From positions 186,001 through 250,000 of the forward strand of contig NZ_SPQS01000007.1 in the NCBI RefSeq assembly GCF_004570865.1: 64,000 bases of DNA. Reading direction: 5' to 3'. This document shows, one piece after another, positions 56,001-64,000 of the stretch. This DNA is from Bradyrhizobium frederickii. GTDB taxonomy: Bacteria > Pseudomonadota > Alphaproteobacteria > Rhizobiales > Xanthobacteraceae. The notes under the pieces are model-generated. The model was not told where the DNA came from. It saw nothing but the letters and a program-made list of their open reading frames with translations, and did no database searches. The translations under genes and the position numbers were made by a program. Numbering within the stretch: the first letter of the stretch is position 1; every line of letters begins with the position of its first letter.

Positions 56001-59000
56001 AAGCGCGCCTGCAACTTGCGAACCCAGTATGTCCAAGCGGCGATTCCGCGATCGGAGGCCACCTCCAGCTCTCGTTCGAACTGCTGCTCATCGAAGCCCT
56101 GTTCGTCGAAGCGGCCGAACGCCTGCGTCAGTCCACGCAGCGCTCGGACCAATCGGAGCTGGATACTGATGAGCGCGTCAACGAGACCAAAGCCTGCGCG
56201 GCGGGCGAACTCCCGACCGGCCTCCGCCTCGCGGTGCACCTCGGACAGGGGAGCGCCGCCGGCGAGAAGCTGCGTGAGAAGATTGTTGCAACTGAACACC
56301 GCATAGGTGAGATCGCCGGTTTGTTGCGCCGCGTTGAAGACGTGCCTGGCAATCGGGCCGCCATCGGGAAAGTGACGCGGCGACGGCTTGGCCAGATTGC
56401 TGAAGGCCAGGTAGACCCGCGCCTTCAAGCGTTCCATTCCGGGCTGCGCCGCCAGATCGAGCCCCAGCTGACCGAAACGGAAACCTTGTTCGTAGTCGCC
56501 GAAATACAGGCTCAGCACATTGCCTACGGTGGTATAGACATAGCTCGCTCCATCGCTATTGCCGTGCTCGAGGCTGAGGTTTCCCATTCGACCGATGATC
56601 AGGCAGCGTAGCCTTTCGTCCGTGAACAGTGCGGGGGTTACGAGCGAAGTGAGAACATCAATTGCCGCACGGACCGATGGATCAACCATCCGCGGCAAAT
56701 CCAGCAACTCTTCAACTGCCCTGTCTCCGAGCTGGCGCCGTAGCTGCGCATATTCTTCGTCAAGCTGCCTGGACGTCGGACGGGCGGGCAAGTCGATGCC
56801 AAGGCGCCGCAGACAATCAAGGCCGACTTCGATGGCGCGATCGCTTCGGCCAAGCGTCATGAACAGATCGACTTGCAGGCGAGTTACGCTCGCGATCTCA
56901 GGAGGAGTGACGGCTCGATACGCCAGCTCTGACAGGCGCGATTCCGCGTCGGCGAGCGCACCCGTAAGAAACTCGCATTCCGCCCGCTGGATCTGAAGAG
57001 CGAAGACGAGATCGCGACGCTGCTCCCAGCCGTTGTCCGCCAGCACTACCGCGCCGGCGCTGAAATAGGTGAGAGCCGAGGAGTACGCCGTCGACTGCTT
57101 GGCGCGCGTCCCTGCAAGCAGATTGAGCTCAGCAAGCAACTTGCGCTCTTCGCTCGCGGTGATGAGCGCGCTGCCGCGGTTGAGTTGCCCGACGATTTCG
57201 AACACGTTCTCCTCGACCGTGCTCTGCGGCTCCTGTGCCGCGAGTCGCCGGCCGATCGCGAGGTGCATCGCCGTCCGCTGGCTCTCGGGGATCAATGCAT
57301 ACGCAGCTTCCCGTACGCGATCATGCAGGAATCGATAGGCGCCCTGTTGCCGCGATAGCAAGCGCGCGCGTACCGCCGGCCAAAGACTCGCGTGCACGAC
57401 CTCTTCGGTCTTGTTCTGCACAACAGCGACGGTCGAAGCCGTCGCGGCGTTGCCGAGACAGGCCAGTTGCTGAAGGACGTCACGAGTCGCATCGGGCAGC
57501 CGGCGCAGCTTGTCGAGAATGAAATCGACGACGTTTTCAGTATAGTCCTTGGCGCGTATCCGCTTCAGATCCCACGTCCAGGACGCCGAGTCAGGCGCGA
57601 AAGTGAGCAGTCCTTCGTCTGCCAGCGCGGTCCCGAACTGAATGCCGAAGAACGGATTTCCGGCGGTCTTCTCGTGGACCAGGCGTGCCAGGGAACGTGT
57701 GCGGCGCGAGCGCAGCGACTCGGCCAGCATCAAGTTCACATCATCAAGCGCAAGCGGCTTCAAGGTGATCTCCTGCACCGTGCCGCCGGCATCCCGGACC
57801 GCCGCAAGCCGCCGCATCAAAGGATGCGTGGCGGTGACCTCGTCGTCCCGATACGCGCCGACAAGCAACAGGTGATTGAGATCCGATTGGATCAGCAGAT
57901 CCTCGATCACCTCGAGCGTGCCCGCATCGAGCCATTGCAGGTCATCCAGAAATAACGCCAGCGGATGCTCCGGTTGGGCGAATACGGCAAGCAGCCGACG
58001 CAACACCGACTGAAACCGGCGCTGCGCGTTTCTCGGCGACAGCTCCGGGGCTGGTGGCTGCGGACCGATGAGGAGCTCGAGCTCGGGGACGAGCCCGACC
58101 ATGAGCGCCCCGTTGGGGCCGAGAGCAGCGCTCAGATTTGCGCGCCAGGGCGCCAACTCGGCTTCGCTCTTTCCCAACAACGGTCTGATCAATCCCTCGA
58201 GGGCCTGTGCCACGCTGGCGAAAGGGACGTCGCGCTTGAGTTGATCGAACTTGCCGGAGGCGAATAGACCGCGATGCGGTACCAGCGCGCGGTGCAGCTC
58301 CGAAACCACCGCGGATTTGCCGATGCCTGCCTGGCCCGCAACGAGGACCAGCTCCGGCCCGTGGCCATTGACGATACGGTCAAACGAGGCGAGCAATGTC
58401 TGGACGGCGTGCTCGCGTCCGTAGAGCCTCTCTGGGATCAACAACCGGTCAGGTGCATCCCTTTCACCCAGAGGAAACGGCTCGATGCGGTTTCGCTCCT
58501 CCCATTGATCCAGGCACTTCCTGAGATCCTGCTCGAGACCTGCCGCGGTCTGATATCGTTCCTCAGCGATCTTGGCGAGGAGCTTCACCACGATATCAGA
58601 GATTGGAGCGGGAACGCTTTCGAGCCTCGTGGCAGGGGCGACCGGTTCTCGTGCGATGTGACAGTGCACCCATTCCATCGGCTCGGTGGCGCTGAACGGC
58701 AAGACGCCGGTCAGCATGCGATAGAACGTCACCCCGAGCGCGTATAGATCGGTCCGTGAATCAATCGACCGGTTCATGCGCCCGGTCTGTTCGGGCGCCA
58801 TATAGGCGAGCGTGCCGGCAATGATCTCAGGCGGCTCCGGCGTCCTGCGCTCGCGCGACAATCTCGATGCCAGTCCAAATCCCGACAGCCGTGCGGGCCT
58901 TGTTAAGCAATTGACGAAGATGTTCGATGGCTTGATGTCCTTGTGCACCAAGCCGCGCGAATGAACGTGGGACAGGGCGGCGGCGGCATCAATCGCAAAG

Positions 59001-59341
59001 TGCAGGAAGGTGCCGATCTCCATCGGCTCGTCCATCAGCCGCTCAAGCGGCTCGCCACCGGGATCTTCGAGGAGCAGCAGAACCCAACCATCCCTCCGCA
59101 CGAGGTCGAGCGGCCGGACCGCCCAGGCGGCATCGAGTTCATCCCTCAGGGCGTATTCGTGACTGAAACGAGCGAGGACGGCAGCCGGGGGCTGCTCGAC
59201 AGCAGGAAGAACGATCAGGACCGATGCAAGTTCGCCATGTCCATCAAGACGACGCCCTCGATAGACCGCCTTCTCGGAATCCTCCCAAAGGAGCTGGAGA
59301 TCCGCTATGTCGCCAACATCGTGCGGAAAACGGAGGTTCAA
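53036..59341 (-). CDS. giant kinase-fold / AAA ATPase / GAF-PAS histidine kinase fusion
   Basis: About 2101 residues. 1-280: eukaryotic-type Ser/Thr kinase fold with HKD catalytic loop (Asp135) and MAPEQ, but no Lys in the beta-3 strand (SVLIVLPAV) and SGFG in place of DFG (153-156). About 300-600: AAA/STAND ATPase, Walker A GQAGIGKS at 336-343, Walker B LALFLDDLQW at 461-470. About 700-1300: helical TPR-like region. A GAF domain and three PAS domains follow; then HisKA SLAHEILHP with phospho-His near 1885 and a complete HATPase. The start is taken as TTG 59341 behind GAGGGAG; the frame opens at 59791 but residues before it look non-coding. It is the trifunctional architecture known in Bradyrhizobium and cyanobacteria, heading an operon with a second kinase and a sugar importer. 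Confidence 0.88.
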   Translation of the reverse strand: MNLRFPHDVGDIADLQLLWEDSEKAVYRGRRLDGHGELASVLIVLPAVEQPPAAVLARFSHEYALRDELDAAWAVRPLDLVRRDGWVLLLLEDPGGEPLERLMDEPMEIGTFLHFAIDAAAALSHVHSRGLVHKDIKPSNIFVNCLTRPARLSGFGLASRLSRERRTPEPPEIIAGTLAYMAPEQTGRMNRSIDSRTDLYALGVTFYRMLTGVLPFSATEPMEWVHCHIAREPVAPATRLESVPAPISDIVVKLLAKIAEERYQTAAGLEQDLRKCLDQWEERNRIEPFPLGERDAPDRLLIPERLYGREHAVQTLLASFDRIVNGHGPELVLVAGQAGIGKSAVVSELHRALVPHRGLFASGKFDQLKRDVPFASVAQALEGLIRPLLGKSEAELAPWRANLSAALGPNGALMVGLVPELELLIGPQPPAPELSPRNAQRRFQSVLRRLLAVFAQPEHPLALFLDDLQWLDAGTLEVIEDLLIQSDLNHLLLVGAYRDDEVTATHPLMRRLAAVRDAGGTVQEITLKPLALDDVNLMLAESLRSRRTRSLARLVHEKTAGNPFFGIQFGTALADEGLLTFAPDSASWTWDLKRIRAKDYTENVVDFILDKLRRLPDATRDVLQQLACLGNAATASTVAVVQNKTEEVVHASLWPAVRARLLSRQQGAYRFLHDRVREAAYALIPESQRTAMHLAIGRRLAAQEPQSTVEENVFEIVGQLNRGSALITASEERKLLAELNLLAGTRAKQSTAYSSALTYFSAGAVVLADNGWEQRRDLVFALQIQRAECEFLTGALADAESRLSELAYRAVTPPEIASVTRLQVDLFMTLGRSDRAIEVGLDCLRRLGIDLPARPTSRQLDEEYAQLRRQLGDRAVEELLDLPRMVDPSVRAAIDVLTSLVTPALFTDERLRCLIIGRMGNLSLEHGNSDGASYVYTTVGNVLSLYFGDYEQGFRFGQLGLDLAAQPGMERLKARVYLAFSNLAKPSPRHFPDGGPIARHVFNAAQQTGDLTYAVFSCNNLLTQLLAGGAPLSEVHREAEAGREFARRAGFGLVDALISIQLRLVRALRGLTQAFGRFDEQGFDEQQFERELEVASDRGIAAWTYWVRKLQARFLAGDHTSALAAAAEAERLLWLTPAIFERADYHFYAALATAGLYPAASPAERRRYRNSLRTHARHLRAWADHCPENFAARAALLGAEIARLDGRVLDAEAQFARTIELARANGLLHDEALASELAARFFAERSFSDIAQMYLRKSRSCYLRWGADGKVRQLDELHDQLSHEERAVQPTSTIGARVEQLDLATIMKVSQAVSGEMNLERLVDLLLRTSVEQAGARQGLLIFTQRDGPRINASARTVGDSIIVERCDQPVSASMLPLSVLHHVLRTSEIVVLDDAQSQTLFSSDPYIRQARIRSVLCVPLLNRTNITGVLYLENNLAPKVFSPRHTAVLKLLASQAAITVENALLYRDLEQREAKIRRLVDANIIGIFTWRIAPADAQDDQSCLVEVNDAFLRMLGYDRDDFVAGRMPRTCLTADQWLERDLRTLAELRELGVSQPFENEYLRKDGSRVPVLMGGACFDETRTEGVAFVLDLTERKAKERELRVSEERFRTLVQFSFDVYWESDAQHRFVRQEFADGLADAPAPGSEIGKTRWEVPYLEPDEDAWRKHRETLDSHLPFRDFELARPAPDGSKRYVSVSGLPIFDETGRFTGYRGVGRHITEQKRAEEALRRSESYLAEAQRLSTSGAFAFNEKQSLYWSDGLFRIWGFDPSKGIPSREIWWERIHSDDRSRVERELQDALRRKRDYSIEYRIVLPDGGTKHLRSIGRPSYSAAGEFLEVVGTTIDVTERKRAEGERERLRELEADLAHLNRLGVMGELTASLAHEILHPIATARNNARAGMRFLEMSPPNLGEVTEALACIVRDADRAKDIVGRIRDHIKKTPPRSDLFDINEAIDEVIVMVRHAINRGKVAVYTRLKKGLISVRGDRVQLQQVVLNLVLNAVEAMSSVEDGRRELSVSTESGDANGVLVTVSDSGPGIDPAHLDLVFKPFHTTKASGMGMGLSICQSIIAAHGGHLWVEPGRDRGAVFRFNLPSGLENP

Positions 59342-59630
59342 GCGCTGGACTCCCTCGCGCCAAGAGTCGATTATGCCGCTCAGCAAAAAGCGGCGCAACC
59401 TAAGCCAAAGTACTGGCGGCGCGGCGGGCGGAGCGCTGGTGCTTCGGGCGCACCCTACTGAATTACCTTTCTCGCGAACAAAGCTGTCGATCGGATCCCG
59501 CCAGGAACTGCCCCCTGCCGACTTGGGCAAAACCTGCTGCTCGTTCGCAGGAAGTGCGTGTACCGCCACAGCGAGTCGCAAGCACAGCCTGCAAGTTGAG
59601 CACGACGAAGCTGCATCCTTGCAGCGCCGG
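59342..59630. other. intergenic region upstream of the giant kinase
   Basis: About 290 bases holding the presumed promoter of the leftward five-gene operon. No gene, strong palindrome or terminator is seen. Confidence 0.4.
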
Positions 59631-59801
59631 TCAGATCTCCCGGTCCTGCTCCTTGCGGAGCAGCGCTTCGATTGTCTTGCGCTGTTGATCGGACAGTCCG
59701 GGTTCGGCGAGTTTCTTGCGGAAGAGCGCGATATTTTCGCGACGAATGAATTCATCCAAGTCGTTGCTGCTGGTCCGGCTGGCCTTCTCAAAGGATTTCA
59801 T
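59631..59801 (-). CDS. small hypothetical protein, 56 aa
   Basis: MKSFEKASRTSSNDLDEFIR starts a highly charged, all-helical 56-residue protein ending LSDQQRKTIEALLRKEQDREI. I recall short rhizobial proteins with the LFRKxLAE...ILxLLxEE pattern, of unknown role. The frame continues upstream to 60008, but that part is not protein-like. Confidence 0.65.
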   Translation of the reverse strand: MKSFEKASRTSSNDLDEFIRRENIALFRKKLAEPGLSDQQRKTIEALLRKEQDREI

Positions 59802-60030
59802 CAGGCAGAACCAAAGACCGAAAGAGCACGCACATCTCCTTGCGCTGTGACAATAGTTGATTGCGCTGACGATAATGCCCGTCGTCAGCGAGTAAGTTCT
59901 CGAACCCCAGGCGATTCCAGGAAGCGCGCCCCAGGCTTTGCCGCGCCAAGGCGCCGGATTTTGCGTCTCACTGGAGATCGGCGAGCGGCGGCAAATCTCG
60001 ACAGGCAATTCGCTCTCGGCCCGCCGTGGT

Positions 60031-60240
60031 CTAGGCTCCTCTTTCGCCCTGTTTTCCGATGACGCAGCGCCATGCGGCGAGACGCTCGGTAGGGTGCTGC
60101 CTCATCCAGTCGGCGAGTTGCGGTGCTCCCATCAAGCAGGATTGCATCGAAATATCGGCAAAGTCCGAGGTGGTGACGACCTGTTCATGGCAATTTGCCG
60201 GAGAGGCGAGACTACACAGCACGGCAATGATCTTGATCAT
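60031..60240 (-). CDS. small secreted protein, 69 aa
   Basis: Signal-like N-terminus (MIKIIAVLCSLASPANC) followed by a short domain with SMQSCLMGAPQLADWMRQHP and ERLAAWRCVIGKQ. The CxxG...P.L..W...HP...W.C layout is typical of a small periplasmic family in Bradyrhizobium with one likely disulfide. ATG overlaps the stop of the preceding gene by four bases, showing translational coupling. Confidence 0.7.
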   Translation of the reverse strand: MIKIIAVLCSLASPANCHEQVVTTSDFADISMQSCLMGAPQLADWMRQHPTERLAAWRCVIGKQGERGA

Positions 60241-60425
60241 GACGAGACCCCTCCGTGCCTGGGGTCGGCACCGCCGAAGCCATGAGTTGCCAGTGAAGTG
60301 TCCCTCTGACCTCCGATCGCGAGGTCTTCAGCTGGAAATATGCTGTCATAGTTTGCGCGCGCTTGGCGAATGAGGCGCTCTCGCTCGCGATCCGAGTTTG
60401 AAATGAATCGAATGATCTCACCCAT
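60237..60425 (-). CDS. small hypothetical protein, 62 aa
   Basis: MGEIIRFISNSDRERERLIR opens a charged helical protein continuing RANYDSIFPAEDLAIGG. The MGEIIRFxS...ERARLIREARAxYDSIFP pattern is, from memory, a frequent Bradyrhizobium orphan family without known function. It is coupled by ATGA overlap to the secreted protein downstream. Confidence 0.68.
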   Translation of the reverse strand: MGEIIRFISNSDRERERLIRQARANYDSIFPAEDLAIGGQRDTSLATHGFGGADPRHGGVSS

Positions 60426-60503
60426 TTTGACTCCAAGGCTGGCTCGATAAGCGGCCACCGTCGAACGACGCACAGCACCTGGAGGTTTGAGCCCCTCCCC
60501 TGA

Positions 60504-60880
60504 GTGCAGGCGCTGGCTTTGGTGACACTGTCTTGTGTACCACTGGCGACCGAAGGCTCAATTGGTCGTGGGCAGACGCAGGACATCCCAGGGGAGCATG
60601 CACCGATACGATGGCTTACGAGGAAATGCCGGCCCATCCACCGAGGGCTGCAATATACGCCTCACGATGTACGTAGCTCGATCAGTTGGTCGACGGCAAA
60701 GGTCAAAGCCGCTCGCTCGCTACGGCGCTATGTGGGGCGCGCGTCGCGAGGCTTCGCTACCAGCTACACCACTCCTTGGGACACGACCCTCGCCTCCTGC
60801 TTCTCCTGCCTCACCCCAACATGCCGAAGATGTCGCTGAACCGGGCAGACCTGACCGACTACATCCGATCGCTCAAGTAA
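60504..60880 (+). pseudogene. degenerate c-type cytochrome gene
   Basis: The end reads HPNMPKMSLNRADLTDYIRSLK in one frame, the standard C-terminus of small class I cytochromes with the Met ligand in PNMP. The preceding part is in another frame (FATSYTTPWDTTLAS), and a signal-like start (ALALVTLSCVPLATEG) precedes that. No CxxCH haem site survives (CRPIH at the expected place). At least one frameshift separates the parts, so the gene is dead. Confidence 0.5.
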
Positions 60881-60960
60881 AGCGCTGGAGGGGATGCGCC
60901 TGAGGTAGCTAAGACGAAGCAAACATCAAGATCGACCCGAGCCGGGCGAGACGCAGCGCA

Positions 60961-62022
60961 TCACTCGGGCAGGATCAGTGCGCGCCCGCGTTGCCGGCTT
61001 CTGACATGGTCGAAGGCCTGGCCCGCACTGGCCAGCGGCGTCCGCAGACCAATGGAAAGACCATCGCGCTGGTGCTCGACCGACTGGCGCAGCTCCTGCA
61101 GCGCGGCTGCGTCGGGCCGAAAGGCGGTCCAGGCATAGTTTTGCGTACCCTTCGGCAAGGCAGCCCGATGACTCCGCTTGTCGGAGAAGGTCTTCAGGGC
61201 GCCACGTAGCCAGCCGAGCTCGTCGAAATTCGCAAGCAGCGGGTGCACCGTTGTGGCATGGCCGAGCGCGCCGCCGCGAAGGCAACCGAGCAGCGAGAGA
61301 TCGTCCTCCCAGGCGGCGAAATTGAGTGTCGCATCGAACGCCCGCGACAGCGTCGCGAATGGCTTGACGCTACTGTCGACCACCTCAGCCGCCCCCGCCT
61401 GCCGGCAGGCCGCAAAATCCGGCGGCCGCGCGATCGCCGTCACCTGGCTGCCCCATCTGGACAGCATCTGCAACGCCAAGGTCCCGAGGCCACCGGCCGC
61501 ACCATGGATGAGCACCTTTTTTCCGGCAGCATTCTGCCGGGTCAGCCCGGCGTCCCGCACCGCGAGCCACATGGTCACGAAGCTGTACGGAAGTGCCGCG
61601 AGCGCCTGAAGATCCCACCCCCTGGGAGCGGACAGCATATGCGCAGCCTTTACCAGCACGTGGCTGGCATGAGTGCCCTCGACCGAGGGCGGCTTCACGC
61701 CAAAGACAAGATCGCCAATCTTGAACGCCCCGGCATTGTTGCCGACGGCACTCACGGTGCCTGCAACGTCATTGCCCAGCACCATGGGAAACCGACCGGC
61801 CCCGACAAGGGATAGCAATCGCCTGCCATAACCTTGCGCGCGCCGCACATCGATGGGATTGACCGACGCCGCCGCAACGGCGACCTCGATCTCCCCGGCC
61901 GCAGGCTTTCGCCGGAGAACCCGGCGGACCTCGAAGCCATCACCCGGCCCGACGCACGTCAGGGCGGCACTTATCGCATTCGTCACCATCTTGCCGCTCG
62001 TCCCCAAGTTCCTGGATGCCAC
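60961..62022 (-). CDS. quinone-oxidoreductase-like MDR family protein
   Basis: A 353-residue NADP-dependent reductase. The GroES-like half (VAAASVNPIDVRRAQGYGRRLL, LGNDVAGTVSAVG) and Rossmann half (VLIHGAAGGLGTLALQMLSRWG) match the RTN4IP1/zeta-crystallin branch; no zinc cysteines. The start may be ATG 62022 or 61989 (MVTNAISAALTC). It follows the acyl-CoA synthetase by 39 bases in the same direction, so it is probably the second gene of that operon and may process an acyl-CoA-linked or quinone-like product. Confidence 0.85.
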   Translation of the reverse strand: MASRNLGTSGKMVTNAISAALTCVGPGDGFEVRRVLRRKPAAGEIEVAVAAASVNPIDVRRAQGYGRRLLSLVGAGRFPMVLGNDVAGTVSAVGNNAGAFKIGDLVFGVKPPSVEGTHASHVLVKAAHMLSAPRGWDLQALAALPYSFVTMWLAVRDAGLTRQNAAGKKVLIHGAAGGLGTLALQMLSRWGSQVTAIARPPDFAACRQAGAAEVVDSSVKPFATLSRAFDATLNFAAWEDDLSLLGCLRGGALGHATTVHPLLANFDELGWLRGALKTFSDKRSHRAALPKGTQNYAWTAFRPDAAALQELRQSVEHQRDGLSIGLRTPLASAGQAFDHVRSRQRGRALILPE

Positions 62023-62061
62023 AACCGTCCGATTGGTTCGCGAAATCTGCGGGCCACGGGC

Positions 62062-63957
62062 TCAATCCAGCACGTCGGATCTGAACGGATAACGCTCCAG
62101 CGCCGCCCGCAGGGGTGCCGCGCCCGCGCTGGCACGAACTCGAACGACCTGTCCGAAGCGTGGATCTCGCTCGAACGAAAGCTCATCGACGATCGCACCC
62201 GCGTTTGCTGCCTGTGCCCTGACCACCTGCTCGATCTCGCGTTGCTGCAGGGCCGGCTTGAAAATCTTGCCGATCCCCGTCAGCGGCAGCGACGGCATGA
62301 TCCTTACATGCTTGGGGATTGCCGCCCGCTCAGGGATATGGGTCTCAGCGAAGTTCATCAGTTCGTCATCGCTAACGGCAATACCGGGTTTCGGCTGGAC
62401 ATAGGCGACCGGGACCTCGCCAGCGTAGACATCGGGGCTGCCAACCGCCGCCGCCATGGCGACGGCCGGATGCTTGTGGAGGGCATCCTCGATCAGCTTC
62501 GGATCGATGTTGTGCCCGCCCCTGATGATCAGCTCCTTGCGCCGGCCGACCAGCCAGAAATAGCCCTGATCATCCTGTCGCCCGAGATCGCCGGTGTTGA
62601 GCCAACGTGATCCCTCGATATCGATCCACAGATCCTTGTTGTGCTGCGGATCGAGATAACCCGCGAACACGTTGGGCCCGGCGATGGCGATTGTTCCGAC
62701 CTCGTCGACATCAGCCATTCGCAGGAAGCGCCCGCCGTCATCGAGGACAACGACGCGCATCTGCTGGTATGGCAGGCGCAGGCCGATCGACCCGGCGCGG
62801 CGTTCACCCTCCGGCGGATTGAGGCAAGAGACGCAAGTGCCCTCGGTCAGCCCATAGCCCTCGACGATCTTGAGGCCGGTCTTCGCTTCGAATGCCTCGA
62901 TCAACCTGGCCGGCATCGGCGCCGCGCCGCAGATCGCGTATTCGAGGCTCGAGATGTCGTTGTCGCCGATCGGCGCTTCGAGCAGGGCGGCATAGATCGT
63001 CGGCACACCGGAGAAGGTCGCAATGCGGTAGTGCGCCGCGATCTCCCAGAAGCGCGCGATCAGGTTCTTGCCGCGGTAGCCTTCGGGAGTGGCTAGCAGC
63101 ACATGGTGGCCGTGCATCCACGGCAACAGGCCGGTGGCAAGCTGCGCGTTGACGTGAAACAGCGGCAGGCCGCATAAGTAGGTGCGTGGCTCCTCGCGCT
63201 CGCCGAGCACTTGCGCCGCGGCCCAGGCATCAAAGACCTCGTTGCCGTGCGTACGCACCGCGATCTTCGGCGCGCCTGTCGTGCCGCCCGTGCAGAAGTA
63301 GGATGAGACGGAATGTTCCGCGATCTTCCGCGGCGCGACCAAGCGATCGGCCGGCTGGCCCTGCATCGCCGCGCGGAAATCCACGACCTCGAAATTGACG
63401 TCAGGCACGCTGGCCGCTGCTGCCGCGACCGCCGTCTCCCCGGCGCCGCCAAGGTAAGTCATGAGGTCGACCAGCGCGACCACGCGAAGCTCGGGGAGCG
63501 CCGAGAGGTGCGGCGCAAGCCTGCTCCAAAGCTCGGCGCCGGGACACGGTGCCAGCGTCACCAGTACCCGCGCTTTGGCCGCGCGGAGGATCTCCACGAT
63601 CAGATCAGGCTCGAGCAGCGGATTGACCGCGAGCACCACGCCCGCCGCCTCCCCGCCCCAGATCGTAAAGTGGGTTTCGGGGAGATTCGGCAGCACATAG
63701 GCGACTGGTTGATCGACGCTGACGCCGAAGGCGTGGAGCGCGTTCGCAGCGCGGGTGATCTCCGCGAGGAGCTCCGCATAGGTCCATGTCGAGGCGCGCT
63801 GATAGGTGTCCGCGGTCGGGAAGAACGACAGCGCCTTCCGATCGGGCCAGCGTTTCGCGCTCGCCGAGAACACATCAAAGGTCGTCCGCGGCAAGCCTCG
63901 CGAGGCAAGAGGCTCTGCCTCGATTCTCCGAATGTCGCCAAGGTCTCGTACCGCCAT
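62062..63957 (-). CDS. acyl-CoA synthetase (AMP-binding family)
   Basis: A complete 631-residue ligase activating a carboxylic acid to acyl-CoA through an acyl-adenylate. The P-loop SSYFCTGGTTGAPKIAVRTHG is near residue 220, the motif EGYGLTEGTC near residue 365, the hinge region LGRQDDQGYFWLVGRRKELI near residue 450, and the C-terminal catalytic lysine in LPLTGIGKIFKPAL near residue 590. It resembles rhizobial medium/long-chain or aryl-acid ligases; the substrate is not defined. First gene of a two-gene leftward unit. The remaining 43 bases to the window edge hold its likely upstream region. Confidence 0.92.
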   Translation of the reverse strand: MAVRDLGDIRRIEAEPLASRGLPRTTFDVFSASAKRWPDRKALSFFPTADTYQRASTWTYAELLAEITRAANALHAFGVSVDQPVAYVLPNLPETHFTIWGGEAAGVVLAVNPLLEPDLIVEILRAAKARVLVTLAPCPGAELWSRLAPHLSALPELRVVALVDLMTYLGGAGETAVAAAAASVPDVNFEVVDFRAAMQGQPADRLVAPRKIAEHSVSSYFCTGGTTGAPKIAVRTHGNEVFDAWAAAQVLGEREEPRTYLCGLPLFHVNAQLATGLLPWMHGHHVLLATPEGYRGKNLIARFWEIAAHYRIATFSGVPTIYAALLEAPIGDNDISSLEYAICGAAPMPARLIEAFEAKTGLKIVEGYGLTEGTCVSCLNPPEGERRAGSIGLRLPYQQMRVVVLDDGGRFLRMADVDEVGTIAIAGPNVFAGYLDPQHNKDLWIDIEGSRWLNTGDLGRQDDQGYFWLVGRRKELIIRGGHNIDPKLIEDALHKHPAVAMAAAVGSPDVYAGEVPVAYVQPKPGIAVSDDELMNFAETHIPERAAIPKHVRIMPSLPLTGIGKIFKPALQQREIEQVVRAQAANAGAIVDELSFERDPRFGQVVRVRASAGAAPLRAALERYPFRSDVLD

Positions 63958-64000
63958 CGGACGCCTTTCAAGTGTAGTCGTGATGAAATTGCAGAAGGGG

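Noticed and set aside
59342..59791. N-terminal extension of the giant kinase to 59791
   Set aside because: The 150 extra residues are Ser/Arg/Pro-rich with no homology, and a TTG with GAGGGAG at 59341 begins exactly where the kinase fold begins.

Overview
The window is high-GC chromosomal DNA from an alphaproteobacterium, most probably Bradyrhizobium or a close relative. The reasons are the gene repertoire (tripartite tricarboxylate transporter, FdsGBAD-type NAD formate dehydrogenase, fused GlnE), several intergenic palindromic repeat families that I recognise from that genus, many small Bradyrhizobium-type orphan proteins, and long spurious open frames antisense to real genes. No rRNA, tRNA or CRISPR array was seen. 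All assignments come from reading the sequence and translations; no database search was run.

Layout. 1-3000: tail of an SRPBCC protein, a c-type cytochrome, an Hsp70-like ATPase, and a 45-residue protein behind a structured leader. 3174-12073: a carboxylate/carbon-metabolism block with a complete tctCBA operon, two tandem oxalate/formate-type MFS antiporters, a CBS-domain protein, a ketopantoate-reductase-like enzyme and an FAH-family hydrolase. Five similar 17-bp inverted-repeat sites (TGGNAT-N5-ATNCCA type) lie in front of or between these units. 12214-22015: small membrane and coiled-coil proteins, a nitronate monooxygenase, a quinone oxidoreductase whose 3' end has been tandemly duplicated, a CDF metal exporter and a PAS histidine kinase. 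22026-29122: a LysR regulator divergent from fdsG-fdsB-fdsA-fdhD-fdsD. 29082-33523: glnE and an overlapping histidine kinase.

At about 33.5 kb the ordinary chromosome breaks. The response regulator expected upstream of the kinase survives only as a short C-terminal remnant. It is followed by a frameshifted phage-type integrase fragment, a head-to-head relaxase fragment and the C-terminal stub of an acyl-CoA ligase. From there to about 61 kb the content is accessory: TetR and AraC regulators, an NCS1 nucleobase permease with a tandem operator, truncated genes, two small histidine-kinase-like ATPases, a divergent pair of response regulators and many small proteins.

The most unusual part is 47667-59341. 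One apparent five-gene operon on the minus strand encodes a 2101-residue fusion (eukaryotic-type kinase fold that looks catalytically dead, AAA/STAND ATPase, long helical repeat region, GAF, PAS and histidine kinase), a second membrane histidine kinase with a near-duplicate catalytic core, and a complete CUT2-type sugar ABC importer. A divergent single-domain response regulator and a FixJ-like regulator lie just beyond its 3' end. The window closes with a zinc-type oxidoreductase and a complete acyl-CoA synthetase.
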